Assembly (NCBI GenBank): GCA_037951165.1
Contig: JBBDHG010000015.1
Span: 5,692,001 to 5,756,000, forward strand
Direction of reading: 5' to 3'
DNA from: Lophius americanus
Lineage: Eukaryota; Chordata; Actinopteri; Lophiiformes; Lophiidae
Length of the DNA stretch: 64,000 bases
The notes under the pieces are model-generated. The model saw only the letters and a program-made list of their open reading frames with translations, was not told where the DNA came from and made no database searches. The translations under genes and the position numbers were made by a program. This document shows positions 39,601-43,700 of this stretch, in pieces; the first letter of the stretch is position 1, and each line of letters opens with the position of its first letter.

Positions 39601-42268
39601 CCAGGTTGTGTAAGACCGCATACCCCCTTTCAGATCTCCTTGCCCGGCCGCTGCCTGAGGGTGTGGACCCGCTCCGTCTGGAAGTCTACCTGTCTGATGA
39701 GGACTTTGAGGTAAGAACAAATCTTACCTGTGAATACAAATTTATTAGATATGTACTGTCTGTATGAATGAATGAATATGAAGTCTGCACCATGAGAAAT
39801 TAAGAAGTAAGGGGGAACTCTTATGGACTTCTATGGTACTAGAAAGTTCATGTTTTTCAACAGTTTTTGATGGACGGTCCCAGGAGACTCAAGGTCAAAG
39901 TCAAAGTCAACTTTATTATGATTTTCTTACATGTGCCAGACATATGCACAAACTGAAATGACGTTTCCCTCCATCCACGGTGCAAAAATGTAAAACTCGT
40001 ACATATATGTACAAAATAAGTGCAAGTGATGAGATATACACAAAATATAATACAATTTAAAATATCCATATGCACAAATACTTATATATATGTATATTTA
40101 CACATACAAACACCCATACAAACATGTACAGTGTACTGTAAGACTGTGCTGAAATTAAAAGGGATATTGACTCTAGAGATTTTCCCTGCAAAATACCACC
40201 AATGTCCACTAGAGGCAGCGATATCCACATTCTGCAATCTTTGATGTAAGACAAGGATTTAATCAAAATCTGGTATTATGAACAATTCAAAATTGGCAAA
40301 ACTAGAAGGAAGTTTGATCTTCTTGAAGTTTGGGCTTCACAGGTGAGAAAATGAATCCCACTAATTGAAAAGGGAATAAGACTGGCCTAGACTGGAATTC
40401 CAGACATTTTATATCCTGTCATTAGAACACTACATCTGACTTGGTATCGATCGCTCAGAGTATCGCTTTATTCTCTTTCATTGCCCCCTTCTGTTTCACC
40501 ATATTTTCGTTAGCTGCTTGTCTTTCTGTGAACTTACCTTTTTCCTTCCACCCCTCAGGATGTAGGGGCTTATGGGAAGGTGAGTTTTCTGACTTGAGCA
40601 TGGATGACTTACCTGGACTATTGCATCCTCACTTCACCGTCTTTACACCTCAACCTCATCACTCTTTCATCGCCTCTCTGATGAAACGGCTAACGTTTGT
40701 TCCGCATGGTGTTCACTGAACAGTTATAAACGGGCGTGGTCCCCACACAGAACACAGGAGATGTGAGCTCTTTGAAACAGAGTAATGTTTACAAGATGTA
40801 CGTAAGTTTGTAGGCACAGTTGTAGCTAGGGTTTCGTCTAATCCTAAACTCACCAGGGCCATACTGGCTGTATGATGTCCCAGCCTGGCAACGAATCTCT
40901 CAACGAGTTTCCCCCAGACCCCTCAGAAAAGGCAAAAGGGGTACGAGAAGCACCCTTATCCTCAACTTGCCTTTCCCCTTTATGGTCATAAAACAAGGTA
41001 CAGGATGCCACTGTGGACACTGTGTCCTCCTGATAATGAAGTTACTCAGCAGCCCAGCTGCTGAGTAACTTCATATGATGACATGTCTGAATATTTACAA
41101 GAGGGCTTTAATCCATGCATACTCAGTGGACAGGGTATCAACCTTCTTTCACATCCTGGGACGTCCACCAGACCCGAAAGAACGGCGTCCGCCACCTCCA
41201 TAAGCCACCTCAGAAGGAGACAGCACCGATGTGCCCTCCGCCTCTGCTAGGCTAGAGAGCCTCGGTGCATGAGGCATGAAACTACAGTTCATGCACGGGA
41301 TATCTGACAAACCTTCTCTCAGGTGTTCAACCCCATGACACTTAGCACGCTGGTCATAGCCGTCCTCCGCTGGGAGGGGGGCCAAGCAGGAGACACAGAA
41401 CATATCAAGAAACACACCCAAACTAGCTGCACCCCTAGCGAGTACACTGGAGTTGCAAGCAAGTTAAGGTTTGGAAGCTGCAAGCGACTAGCCTAACGGA
41501 AATATGACAAACATTTGACCTGCTATCATTAATCCACAATCGCAAGGAGATAGAAGGAACAGATCACCTGGTGACAGCGGAAGATCTAGACTATCTCAGG
41601 TCATCCAGGGGTCACGGGTGACTCTGTTGATATACGTACTCGACCTGCGCACACATGAGATGGAAGCATCCAGTGCTTAAAGCACCGCCTATGGCGGTCA
41701 GTAAGGATGGAATAGACCTGAATCTGAAAAAACCTAATGTCATAATTCAGTCCAGCATGTGACATCATGATGCGTTTTGCGATTCAATGTGACTTTATTG
41801 TCATTGTCAACATTGACATTCATTTCAAGTGATCAGTTTAAGGGATTTACATACAGATTAAACAGATGCTTACACATCGGATTATTTCACAGACGTTCAA
41901 ATATTTTAGAGTCAGGTTTCAGTTCTCAGTGATTCTGGTTTATCAACAGAATGGACTTGTTTTTAAGGTTCCTCAGAGTTCTTCGCAGAATGACATCATC
42001 GCAGTGTTTGAGTTTCAAACCTGAGCGTGACTTCAGAGGAACGTTCCTGCCGATGCTTCAATCTTACCATGCATGAGTGTGTTCTCAGGGGTTCCACAGC
42101 AACAGGGATTGTTGGTTTGGAGATAACAATCATGTGACTGTGACTGCTTGGTACTGATGGCATGACCCGATGCTCCCACAGAAAGCGCTGGACATGACCA
42201 GAGAGGAGTACGCCAGTCTGCCCAGCTGGAAGCAAGTGAACTTGAAGAAAGTTAAAGGACTTTTTTGA
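2932..42268 (+). CDS. svil: Supervillin (svil), 36 exons, 5' partial
   Basis: Supervillin is a peripheral membrane scaffold that ties F-actin and myosin II to the plasma membrane, podosomes, costameres and the cleavage furrow. The joined exons give one open frame of 1896 codons ending at TGA 42266-42268. All introns are GT-AG and all phases match. Visible supervillin landmarks include DEEKLDERAKLSVAAKRSL (exon 4), SLAEKMALFNRLAQP (exon 7), RMSIKERVALLKKSGERDW (exons 10-11), STQFTVAARMMKKG (exon 15) and KRAVRPARNVQASRNP (exon 19). Five gelsolin-like cores carry the motifs FVWAGE, YIWHGKE, FFWQGR, YLWHGC and YLWQGWW. The villin headpiece ends in LPSWKQVNLKKVKGLF. The vertebrate archvillin form is about 2200 residues, so some N-terminal residues and the start codon are upstream of the window. 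Teleosts can carry duplicates of this gene; which paralogue this is cannot be told here. Five cores plus a headpiece separate it from villin, which has six gelsolin domains. Confidence 0.95.
3958..4125 (+). CDS. svil: svil exon 2
   Basis: Acceptor after a long pyrimidine tract (ggctcatccag); donor AG|gtactt. The first T completes a Val codon left by exon 1. It encodes EVEWDGAPLSYEAPW, then an Arg-rich stretch and RTQPITSSE, a motif type repeated in supervillin N-terminal exons (compare exons 5 and 7). Ends in phase 2. Confidence 0.75.
4485..4680 (+). repeat. Dispersed repeat with GGAT/GATA tail, copy 2
   Basis: Same arrangement as 1780-2000: tcactgtttgacagtgatg, then attttgggataacc, then a GGATGGATAGACAGA-rich tail. 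Both lie in plus orientation in neighbouring non-coding blocks. Confidence 0.5.
5098..5132 (+). CDS. svil: svil exon 3 (35 nt, short)
   Basis: Acceptor ttttttatgaag; strong donor GAAG|gtaagc. The first G completes Arg, followed by SCVNSDLPSTE and one trailing G. It joins exons 2 and 4 in frame so that TEADEEKLDERAKLS is restored across the 4.4-kb intron. Confidence 0.75.
5412..6055 (+). mobile_element. MITE-like dispersed repeat, copy 1 (degenerate)
   Basis: It shares with 7281-7980 and 9759-10197 the words ctgtttgttagcaagatta, tgacatcacaatgtggcg, tggaaggcgcagtagatgac, gagagatactcagag and a closing ttctagttt. Its left terminus is decayed. No coding capacity. Placement among MITE-like elements is inference from the better-preserved copies. 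Confidence 0.6.
6530..6790. repeat. TCTTA/TCTCA-rich low-complexity tract
   Basis: Irregular 5-bp-type repeat of ttatctcatctta words. It is close to the reverse complement of the tract at 10852-11200 on the other side of exons 4-6. Confidence 0.7.
7281..7980 (+). mobile_element. MITE-like dispersed repeat, copy 2
   Basis: It begins acctctgccaaggaagg followed by ttatgttttcaccc and ends near ttctag. The internal order matches the 5.4-kb copy (gttagcaagataac, gatgtcacaatatggcga, gtggaaggtgcagaagac, gggagatactcagag). No intact reading frame. Confidence 0.65.
8094..8366. repeat. 23-bp minisatellite, about 10.5 copies
   Basis: From 8124 a 23-bp unit (core ggtccaggctcacccagtg) repeats almost without change; ggtccagg starts at 8124, 8147, 8170 and so on to 8354. 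Immediately before it, 8094-8120 (gtgaacctggactgtttcag) is an inverted copy of the monomer form seen at 33.9 kb. Because 23 is not a multiple of 3, the array reads open in all three plus frames; these are not genes. Confidence 0.95.
8712..8780 (-). mobile_element. Tc1-like terminal fragment
   Basis: The stretch containing ccaatcaaccaaaagatta and accacctgcctgaaataacc resembles the terminal inverted repeat and subterminal DNA of the same fish Tc1-like family found at 46-62 kb. No transposase remains attached. Confidence 0.5.
9541..9605 (+). CDS. svil: svil exon 4
   Basis: Acceptor tatttctgcag, donor AGG|gtgagc. It encodes the well-conserved supervillin block DEEKLDERAKLSVAAKRSL and ends FR in phase 0. 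Close match to remembered mammalian supervillin. Confidence 0.93.
9759..10197 (+). mobile_element. MITE-like dispersed repeat, copy 3 with terminal inverted repeats
   Basis: Left end ttacctccgacaagacagg; right end atccttggcggaggttt then ttctagttg. The termini are inverted relatives (acctccgccaagg versus ccttggcggaggt). An (ATT)n tract with a retroposon-like 3' end sits inside (9880-9922). Non-coding and shorter than the other two copies. Confidence 0.65.
10226..10362 (+). CDS. svil: svil exon 5
   Basis: Acceptor gtgtttccattcag, donor TC|gtaaga. It encodes ELEKSFDGVLPKTRSRNAA, then RRLRRTQDRSRTQPVTTEE and VVIAA, a strong supervillin match. Phase 0 to phase 2. Confidence 0.95.
10393..10490. 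repeat. GATA/GGAT-rich low-complexity tract
   Basis: Irregular gatagatggatgg-type repeat in the short intron between exons 5 and 6. Confidence 0.7.
10594..10689 (+). CDS. svil: svil exon 6 (tandem NAGNAG acceptor)
   Basis: The acceptor region reads ctgtagcag, so splicing after tag (10594) or cag (10597) both keep frame and differ by one Ser. Donor TACAG|gtacct. It encodes a Ser/Pro/Val-rich linker containing THMPQTVSVPTTVARVPSPS. Phase 2 to phase 2. Less conserved than its neighbours. Confidence 0.75.
10852..11200. repeat. GATGA/GATAA-rich low-complexity tract
   Basis: A purine-rich irregular 5-bp-type repeat (gatgagataagataagatg words), the approximate reverse complement of 6530-6790. Confidence 0.75.
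11578..11887 (+). CDS. svil: svil exon 7
   Basis: Acceptor gtcatcctgccacag; donor GAGCAG|gtaagg. The first C completes a Ser codon. A Gln-rich region is followed by the conserved LSLAEKMALFNRLAQP and then RYQTQPITLGDIEQ. Phase 0 at the end. A second open frame over the same DNA is a shadow. The C-terminal half is a clear supervillin match. Confidence 0.93.
11888..13925. other. Introns around exon 8
   Basis: An (ATT)n tract at 12447-12476 and a poly-T run near 13693-13711 are the only structures I recognise outside exon 8. The antisense and sense ORFs near 12962-13223 have no domain and no splice context. Confidence 0.5.
12772..12837 (+). CDS. svil: svil exon 8 (66 nt, symmetric)
   Basis: Acceptor ttctgccccag, donor CAA|gtaagg. 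It encodes 22 residues, ESSDIDIRDEQRLSHSPVER plus LQ. Phase 0 at both ends, so skipping would keep frame. Confidence 0.75.
13926..14388 (+). CDS. svil: svil exon 9 (variable region, poly-Glu)
   Basis: Acceptor catcatcactcag; donor GGAG|gtaaga. 154 codons plus one base. It starts LQSGSASRYGNLP, has a Ser run, then VRQASLPLPRP and a tract of ten Glu (14247-14276), and ends RRESISGG. It occupies the place of the long, poorly conserved middle region that distinguishes archvillin isoforms in mammals. Disordered by composition. Confidence 0.82.
14389..17265. other. Large svil intron, AT-rich
   Basis: It contains poly-T runs (14799-14818), an (ATT)n tract with a retroposon-like 3' end at 15548-15589 and a retroposon-like tail at 16880-16990 (gttcaatcaacattattaat). 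I see no gene or structured RNA. Confidence 0.5.
15548..15589. repeat. (ATT)n tract with retroposon-like 3' end
   Basis: The text tataaattaaatgtattatt, followed by more ATT units, also occurs at 9890-9922 and partly at 12440-12476. It resembles the 3' ends of fish non-LTR retroposons. Confidence 0.55.
17266..17374 (+). CDS. svil: svil exon 10
   Basis: Acceptor ggttgctttcacag, donor GAGAG|gtgagc. It encodes STAVTSRAAAWNPGQP, then an acidic linker, and ends MTARRMSIKE plus the first two bases of Arg. The last part matches the conserved MSIKER block. Phase 1 to phase 2. Confidence 0.9.
17797..18280 (+). repeat. Unnamed dispersed repeat, copy 1
   Basis: It starts with gaagacccaactcttgaaac and contains caaccatcactagccgagtt and, 339 bp after the start, aatagtgagtatgatcag. 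The same words in the same order occur at 53896-54365. An open reading stretch inside shows no known domain. Family unknown. Confidence 0.55.
18765..18870 (+). repeat. Fragment of a common teleost interspersed repeat
   Basis: The words ggctggggccaagcccatctg and gcgagaggcggggtacgtcc resemble a very abundant fish repeat; a fuller copy is at 63340-63580. Confidence 0.6.
19600..20110. repeat. Degenerate tandem repeat, TATGACTTT-rich
   Basis: Irregular recurrence of attatgactttattctc and gtaatttcattctcag-type units over about 500 bp, AT-rich, in the intron before exon 11. Confidence 0.65.
20320..20452 (+). CDS. svil: svil exon 11
   Basis: Acceptor tctccctccttcag; donor AAG|gtaacc. The first A completes Arg, then VALLKKSGERDWKNRINKKQ, matching the supervillin LLKKSGEEDW block. 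It continues AMGDQQAQLLEMEQNLKTK, probably helical. Ends in phase 0. Confidence 0.92.
20453..23391. other. svil intron, AT-rich, with a local duplication
   Basis: The only structure I can name is the approximate tandem duplication at 21060-21480. The ORFs here have no domain. Confidence 0.5.
21060..21480. repeat. Approximate tandem duplication, about 228-bp period
   Basis: gaaaatcaaaaatatagg (21076) recurs as gaaaatcaataatatagg (21304), each followed by agtagtatcaaaactt or agtagcatcaaaactt and a later gatatttaaatc. Confidence 0.55.
23392..23445 (+). CDS. svil: svil exon 12 (54 nt, candidate cassette)
   Basis: Acceptor gcttgtctgcag, donor TTG|gtaagg. It encodes GNDPPMGIDEFALSDQLL. Phase 0 on both sides. 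No counterpart that I remember in the canonical mammalian protein, but splice sites and frame are good. Confidence 0.75.
23446..25343. other. svil intron
   Basis: AT-rich, with a short repeat of tgtatttagca units at 24669-24709. Nothing else recognised. Confidence 0.5.
25344..25421 (+). CDS. svil: svil exon 13 (78 nt, candidate cassette)
   Basis: Acceptor gacgactcgacag, donor CAG|gtaggt. It encodes a Pro/Ser/Phe-rich segment, EPMFPSTFSPSPEPPFYTSP then DELISQ. Phase 0 on both sides. Confidence 0.75.
25801..25857 (+). CDS. svil: svil exon 14 (57 nt, two possible donors)
   Basis: The acceptor ggttgtaaag follows a pyrimidine-rich tract. Donor AAG|gtgacc gives ATRTPRPMQVDERHPWRRK; an earlier in-frame donor (CAG|gtggat, exon end 25827) would give only ATRTPRPMQ. 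Both keep phase 0 into exon 15. Lower confidence because it is short and its acceptor is not the typical CAG. Confidence 0.6.
26420..26461. repeat. Perfect inverted repeat, 15-bp arms
   Basis: atatactattctatt (26420-26434) and aatagaatagtatat (26447-26461) are exact reverse complements with a 12-nt spacer, inside an AT-rich tract. Probably a chance or slippage product of the AT-rich context. Confidence 0.7.
26780..27500 (+). mobile_element. L2-like LINE reverse transcriptase remnant
   Basis: The 3' part of a non-LTR reverse transcriptase can be followed in broken frames: HAVDTQLYMSSKPN, then IKSLGIILDSTLAFEAHINN and SANFHLYNINRLLPSLS, then (after a frameshift and loss of part of the SRIDYCNSLL block) DNCNSLLYGPP, KLQLFQNSAA, TPSLQHITPVLLQLHWLPIK and DYKILLFSF. 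This order is typical of the C-terminal RT part of fish L2-type LINEs. The element is 5' truncated and dead, in the intron between exons 14 and 15. Confidence 0.85.
27785..27950 (+). CDS. svil: svil exon 15
   Basis: Acceptor tctgttcttag; donor AAAG|gtcaga. RIADAEMDYQGIDAQMSIQE leads into ERKELIVAQEEAWKTKG and STQFTVAARMMKKG, very close to supervillin. Phase 0 to phase 1. Confidence 0.95.
28000..28187. repeat. 23-bp minisatellite, strongly diverged
   Basis: About eight decayed units with core gtccaggttcacacagtg (first at 28003), each separated by gaaac or gaatca. Same unit as at 8.1 and 33.9 kb. Confidence 0.85.
28274..28357 (+). CDS. svil: svil exon 16
   Basis: Acceptor cagtttcatacaacag type (tcatacaacag), donor GAAG|gtcagt. 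It encodes LASPSALQSSMSSKAKNNSP and continues AISKPQE, matching the LASP-start supervillin segment. Phase 1 to phase 1 (84 nt), so skippable in frame. Confidence 0.87.
28774..28860 (+). CDS. svil: svil exon 17
   Basis: The acceptor follows a TG-rich tract (gtgtgttgcag); donor AAAG|gtcagc. It encodes PDLYLESDMKLDKLESFLCK and INNK, a conserved supervillin helix. Phase 1 to phase 1. Confidence 0.93.
29094..29271 (+). CDS. svil: svil exon 18
   Basis: Acceptor gttccatcctcag; donor CCAAA|gtaagg. It encodes ITVTEKKVKEVMTLEDEAFS, KFYRQVEELP and DDDFDAIFDPQAPK, close to supervillin. Phase 1 to phase 2. Separated from exon 19 by an 80-nt intron. Confidence 0.95.
29352..29524 (+). CDS. svil: svil exon 19
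   Basis: Acceptor cgctgcctcag; donor AGGA|gtgagg. It encodes LTSEMVQHKRAVRPARNVQA, AAREDIRQEYTEQRLNIGL and ETKRMKTER. Phase 2 to phase 1. Very strong family match. Confidence 0.96.
29545..29710. repeat. Pyrimidine-rich TCTG/TCTA low-complexity tract
   Basis: Irregular tctgtctgtctctc repeats just downstream of exon 19. The rest of the intron to 30470 shows no recognisable feature. Confidence 0.65.
30471..30626 (+). CDS. svil: svil exon 20
   Basis: Acceptor ttttctctgcag; donor AAAG|gtcagt. It encodes NKNSGFSDVALAGLASKENI, SNVNLRSVNISEQ and NNSAVPYKKLMLLQIK, near-identical in pattern to supervillin. It forms the junction to the gelsolin-like half. Phase 1 to phase 1. Confidence 0.96.
30627..31792. 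other. svil intron
   Basis: No repeat or gene recognised. Antisense ORFs that overlap exon 21 are shadows. Confidence 0.5.
31793..31929 (+). CDS. svil: svil exon 21 (gelsolin-like core 1)
   Basis: Acceptor gttttcctcccag; donor AAG|gttcag. It encodes GRRHVQTRLVEPRASSLNSG then DCFLLITPHHFFVWAGEFAN and VIEKNK. FFVWAGE is the first of five W-x-G gelsolin-fold motifs. Phase 1 to phase 0. Confidence 0.97.
31930..33240. other. svil intron with TTTTACTTTTATA-type low complexity
   Basis: From 32480 to 32840 the sequence is an irregular ttttacttttatact repeat. The rest shows nothing I can name. Confidence 0.55.
33241..33388 (+). CDS. svil: svil exon 22
   Basis: Acceptor gttcttctttcag; donor CAAT|gtaagt. 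It encodes ASELANFIQSKKDLGCRAKY, VQVIEESVGTHSHAAKEFW and KILGGQSSFQ. Phase 0 to phase 1. Confidence 0.97.
33464..33609 (+). CDS. svil: svil exon 23
   Basis: Acceptor ctttttgttgtag; donor GAG|gtcaga. It encodes SAGTPDEDELYEGAIVETN then CIYRLMDDKLVPDDDFWAK and PRCSLLSPQE. Phase 1 to phase 0. The preceding intron is only 75 nt. Confidence 0.97.
33697..33872 (+). CDS. svil: svil exon 24 (gelsolin-like core 2)
   Basis: Acceptor gtttttctgtgcag; donor CCCAA|gtaagg. VLVFDFGSEMYIWHGKEVTL is the second core (W-x-G), followed by RKVAFQLAKHLWNGTFDY and NPLDPGECNPLIPK. Phase 0 to phase 2. Confidence 0.97.
33913..34170. repeat. 23-bp minisatellite, about 7 regular copies plus decayed ends
   Basis: The unit core gtccaggttcacacagtg repeats every 23 bp (33964, 33987 and onwards) and becomes irregular after 34085. 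It is related to the arrays at 8.1 and 28.0 kb. Confidence 0.95.
34339..34492 (+). CDS. svil: svil exon 25
   Basis: Acceptor tggttctgctgtag; donor AAG|gtgccc. It encodes KGQGRPDWAIFGRLTQHNET, LFKEKFVDWSD and a variable tail ending MLDPK. Phase 2 to phase 0. Confidence 0.95.
34589..34862 (+). CDS. svil: svil exon 26
   Basis: Acceptor ttcacattcacaacag; donor GCAG|gtgagt. It encodes LDGFNVGRGYGLVEAEEWR, then VEVWHILEFDYSRLPSQSIG and QFHEADTYVMKWKYVVSTA, close to supervillin. Phase 0 to phase 1. The antisense ORF here is a shadow. Confidence 0.97.
35090..35190. repeat. 15-bp minisatellite, about 6.5 copies
   Basis: The unit ggactggggaactgt is repeated almost exactly in the intron between exons 26 and 27. 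Its open reading frames are a by-product of the 15-bp period. Confidence 0.95.
35420..35574 (+). CDS. svil: svil exon 27 (gelsolin-like core 3)
   Basis: Acceptor ctctctattcacag; donor ACAG|gtacag. It encodes VGRRQNLEQLKMAGAGKEK, CCYFFWQGRNATISEKGTS and ALMTVELDEERGAQ. FFWQGR is the third core motif. Phase 1 to phase 0. Confidence 0.97.
35691..35796 (+). CDS. svil: svil exon 28
   Basis: Acceptor cctcctcctgtag; donor CAGA|gtaaac. It encodes VQVQQGKEPPCFLQCFKGG, then MVVHSGKREEEEGNSQ. Phase 0 to phase 1. Confidence 0.95.
35933..36140 (+). CDS. svil: svil exon 29 (gelsolin-like core 4)
   Basis: Acceptor cttctgccctcag; donor GAGCA|gtgagt. It encodes DWRLYCVRGEVEVEGHLLEV, ACHCSSLRSRVSMLLLS and NALIYLWHGCKTQAHTRE. 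YLWHGC is the fourth core motif. The junction to exon 30 gives His where mammals have Gln (KEHCPLE). Phase 1 to phase 2. Confidence 0.96.
36225..36358 (+). CDS. svil: svil exon 30
   Basis: Acceptor tgtgtgtctcag; donor CAAG|gtaggg. It encodes CPLETGLHSSSRVTIREFDE, GAEPTGFWDPLGRRDRKAY and DCMLQ. Phase 2 to phase 1. Confidence 0.96.
36359..37467. other. svil intron, AT-rich
   Basis: No recognisable repeat, gene or structured element. Confidence 0.5.
37468..37623 (+). CDS. svil: svil exon 31
   Basis: Acceptor tttgaccctcag; donor CCAG|gtaagc. It encodes PGRFNFTPRLYQLSSSSGEF, VEFLYPARDPKKINSMPFL and QEELYAASQP. Phase 1 to phase 1. The 481-nt intron that follows shows nothing notable. Confidence 0.96.
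38105..38248 (+). CDS. svil: svil exon 32 (gelsolin-like core 5)
   Basis: Acceptor cctctgacttcaag; donor AGAG|gtattc. It encodes ALFLVDNHHEVYLWQGWWLQ, STGSARFRWDSDRKCAMETV and LQYCR. YLWQGWW is the fifth core motif. Phase 1 to phase 1. Confidence 0.96.
38498..38619 (+). CDS. svil: svil exon 33
   Basis: Acceptor ttgtttcgacag; donor GAGAGG|gtaggt. It encodes PPKAYLIHAGLEPLTFTNMF then PSWEHREDIAEITER. Phase 1 to phase 0. The antisense ORF across it is a shadow. Confidence 0.97.
39555..39710 (+). CDS. svil: svil exon 34 (linker to headpiece)
   Basis: Acceptor tgtgtgattccag; donor TTTGAG|gtaaga. It encodes EAEVCNQIILVEDVLARLCK, TAYPLSDLLARPLPEGVDPL and RLEVYLSDEDFE. The N-terminal subdomain of the headpiece begins in this exon. 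Phase 0 to phase 0. Confidence 0.97.
39888..40100. repeat. Retroposon-like tail of a common fish repeat
   Basis: aaagtcaactttattatgat, a tgccagacata segment and gaaatgacgtttccctcc follow the order of a widespread teleost interspersed repeat (from memory). Confidence 0.55.
40559..40579 (+). CDS. svil: svil candidate 21-nt microexon (DVGAYGK)
   Basis: A strong pyrimidine tract and acceptor (ccttccacccctcag) precede 21 nt, and the donor AAG|gtgagt follows. It encodes DVGAYGK in phase 0 between exons 34 and 36, both phase 0. Inclusion places seven residues between SDEDFE and ALDMTREEY in the headpiece. I do not recall it in canonical mammalian supervillin, so it may be an alternative microexon. 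The alternative is chance; the pair of strong sites with a frame-preserving length argues against that. Confidence 0.6.
41036..41074. repeat. Perfect inverted repeat, 18-bp arms, 3-nt loop
   Basis: atgaagttactcagcagc (41036-41053) and gctgctgagtaacttcat (41057-41074) are exact reverse complements separated by cca. It would fold as a perfect hairpin in either strand's RNA. Confidence 0.9.
41149..41421 (-). pseudogene. Gag-like fragment of a fish retroelement (possibly DIRS/Gypsy type)
   Basis: The minus strand carries a 90-residue open stretch with FCVSCLAPLPAEDGYDQRAK, then a Cys-containing CMNCSFMPHAPRLSSLAE part. The CVSCL plus CMNC pattern recalls the gag N-terminal domain of fish DIRS/Gypsy-like retroelements. 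This is recall and inference; no reverse transcriptase is seen nearby. A unique lineage-specific fragment is the alternative. Confidence 0.4.
42182..42268 (+). CDS. svil: svil last coding exon (villin headpiece core and stop)
   Basis: Acceptor cgatgctcccacag. It encodes KALDMTREEYASLPSWKQV then NLKKVKGLF and TGA at 42266-42268. The PSWK and KKxKGLF elements are the hallmarks of the headpiece C-terminal subdomain. In mammals the supervillin headpiece is known to fold but bind F-actin poorly. Confidence 0.97.
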   Translation, partial: KALDMTREEYASLPSWKQVNLKKVKGLF

Positions 42269-42680
42269 ACGTTGGAAACTGGAGACGAGAGCGAGGAAGC
42301 AAGAAGGAGGTTGTTATGGATGAGAAGTAATGGAGTATTGGTTAATGAGAGCTATTTGAGCTGCAGAGTTCCTCCCATCTGAGTTTTGTGTATGTTTGTC
42401 TAATGTAGGGTAATCACACTCTGTTGATGTTAGCACATATGTTCCCTACGCTGCAGCCATCTGTTAGTGTGGGAACCAGCCTATGAGCTTGTTCGACAGA
42501 CTCATCGTCAGTGCATTAAAAATAAATTATATTTATATTAAATCCATGTAGGATTCTATTTTTAAAAAGCCTTGTGAATATTATCTGTTGCTGTACAGTT
42601 CACCGTTTGCCACTTACAAAAGACGTAGATATATTTGGGTGTCGCTCCAGGTGGAATAAAATGCTTGATTAAAGGAGGCG
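42269..42680 (+). other. svil: svil 3' UTR with two AATAAA signals
   Basis: After the stop, AATAAA hexamers occur at 42521-42526 and 42655-42660. The second is followed by a TG/T-rich stretch (gatgatgatttgtattgc) fitting a downstream element. The 3' end at about 42680 is inferred. Confidence 0.6.
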
Positions 42681-43485
42681 ATGATGATTTGTATTGCATT
42701 TTTACATTTTCAGTGTAAAGTGCCTCGCTTTGTGTACAGTTTCTTTAGAGATCCTTGTCAGCATTTTGAATACTATTGTTTGTGATATGAAGAAATAATA
42801 ACATAGAAATAAACACATAAAGATGAATATAAAACAATTTTGTTGTGCGTCTGTGCACCCCAGCATGCTCATTAAACTATATTCCACTCATTCACATAAT
42901 TTTACATTAATTGTTAGTGACCACAATATTCCCATCCAGTAGGGGGCAGTAGAAGTCTAATTTCTGAACATACATGGTGCAGAAACTCCTGATTAAGTCA
43001 TGTTAGATGACTCCCTATCATCAAATGATGCTGAACAGACTCATCTATCTAGTGTTGACCCACTTCTTCTATATTGTAAAATTGACTCCATGGAATTTAT
43101 TGTACTAAAATGATGTCATACAGGAGGTGAGTAGGTCCAATCCGGGATAATGATGTTTGAACATAAATCTGAAATGTCAGTTGTCATATTGGAAATATTT
43201 TCCTGCAAATTAGAAATTTTTTCTAACTATCTTTTAAGTTTGAAGCCCTGGGGGATTTAATCCAAGCATTTTTTGTCATGAAATAAAACACCTTTTAGTC
43301 AAAGGTGGGAAAACATGTGAGCACAGCGAATCATGTTTTAATATCGATATTTATTTCTTCTGTCATCAATGACTGAATTAAACACAATGACTGTGGAGGT
43401 CAAAGAATCTGTTGGAAAAACTAAATGCCGCTGCTTTTTCCGCCGCTTCTCAATTTGACACAGATGCGTACACAAACAGGTCTAA
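42681..43485. other. Intergenic, nothing recognised
   Basis: AT-rich sequence immediately downstream of svil with no gene, repeat or structured element that I can support. Confidence 0.5.
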
Positions 43486-43700
43486 GACCCCAAAGTGGTG
43501 CTAGTGGGTAGGACTGCTGCCTCACAGCAAGAGGGTTCTGGTTTCAAATCCTCCTGTGGGGCCTCTGGCCTTTCTGTGTGGAGCTTGCATCTTCTCCCCG
43601 TGTTTGCCTGGGTTCGATCCTGCTTCCTCCCACAATCCAAAAACATGAATATGGGTGAAATAGTGACTCTGAATTGGGCAGGTTGTTGGTCATAGGTTCT
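43486..43700 (-). repeat. Common teleost interspersed repeat, antisense orientation
   Basis: The words gctgcctcacagcaagaggg, ctttctgtgtggagcttgca, cttctccccgtgtttgcctg and ctcccacaatccaaaaacat match a very abundant fish repeat. Its other end or orientation appears at 18765-18870 and 63340-63580. Confidence 0.75.

Larger units (their letters stand above)
40580..42181. other. Last svil intron
   Basis: It contains a perfect hairpin (41036-41074), a gag-like antisense remnant (41149-41421) and a retroposon-like tail near 41778-41830 (caatgtgactttattgtcat). The intervening sequence looks like one old retroelement insertion from about 40850 to 41750, but its limits are not visible. Confidence 0.45.

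Noticed and set aside
41036..41074. MicroRNA precursor
   Set aside because: Arms of 18 bp with a 3-nt loop are too short for a normal precursor; reported as a palindrome instead.
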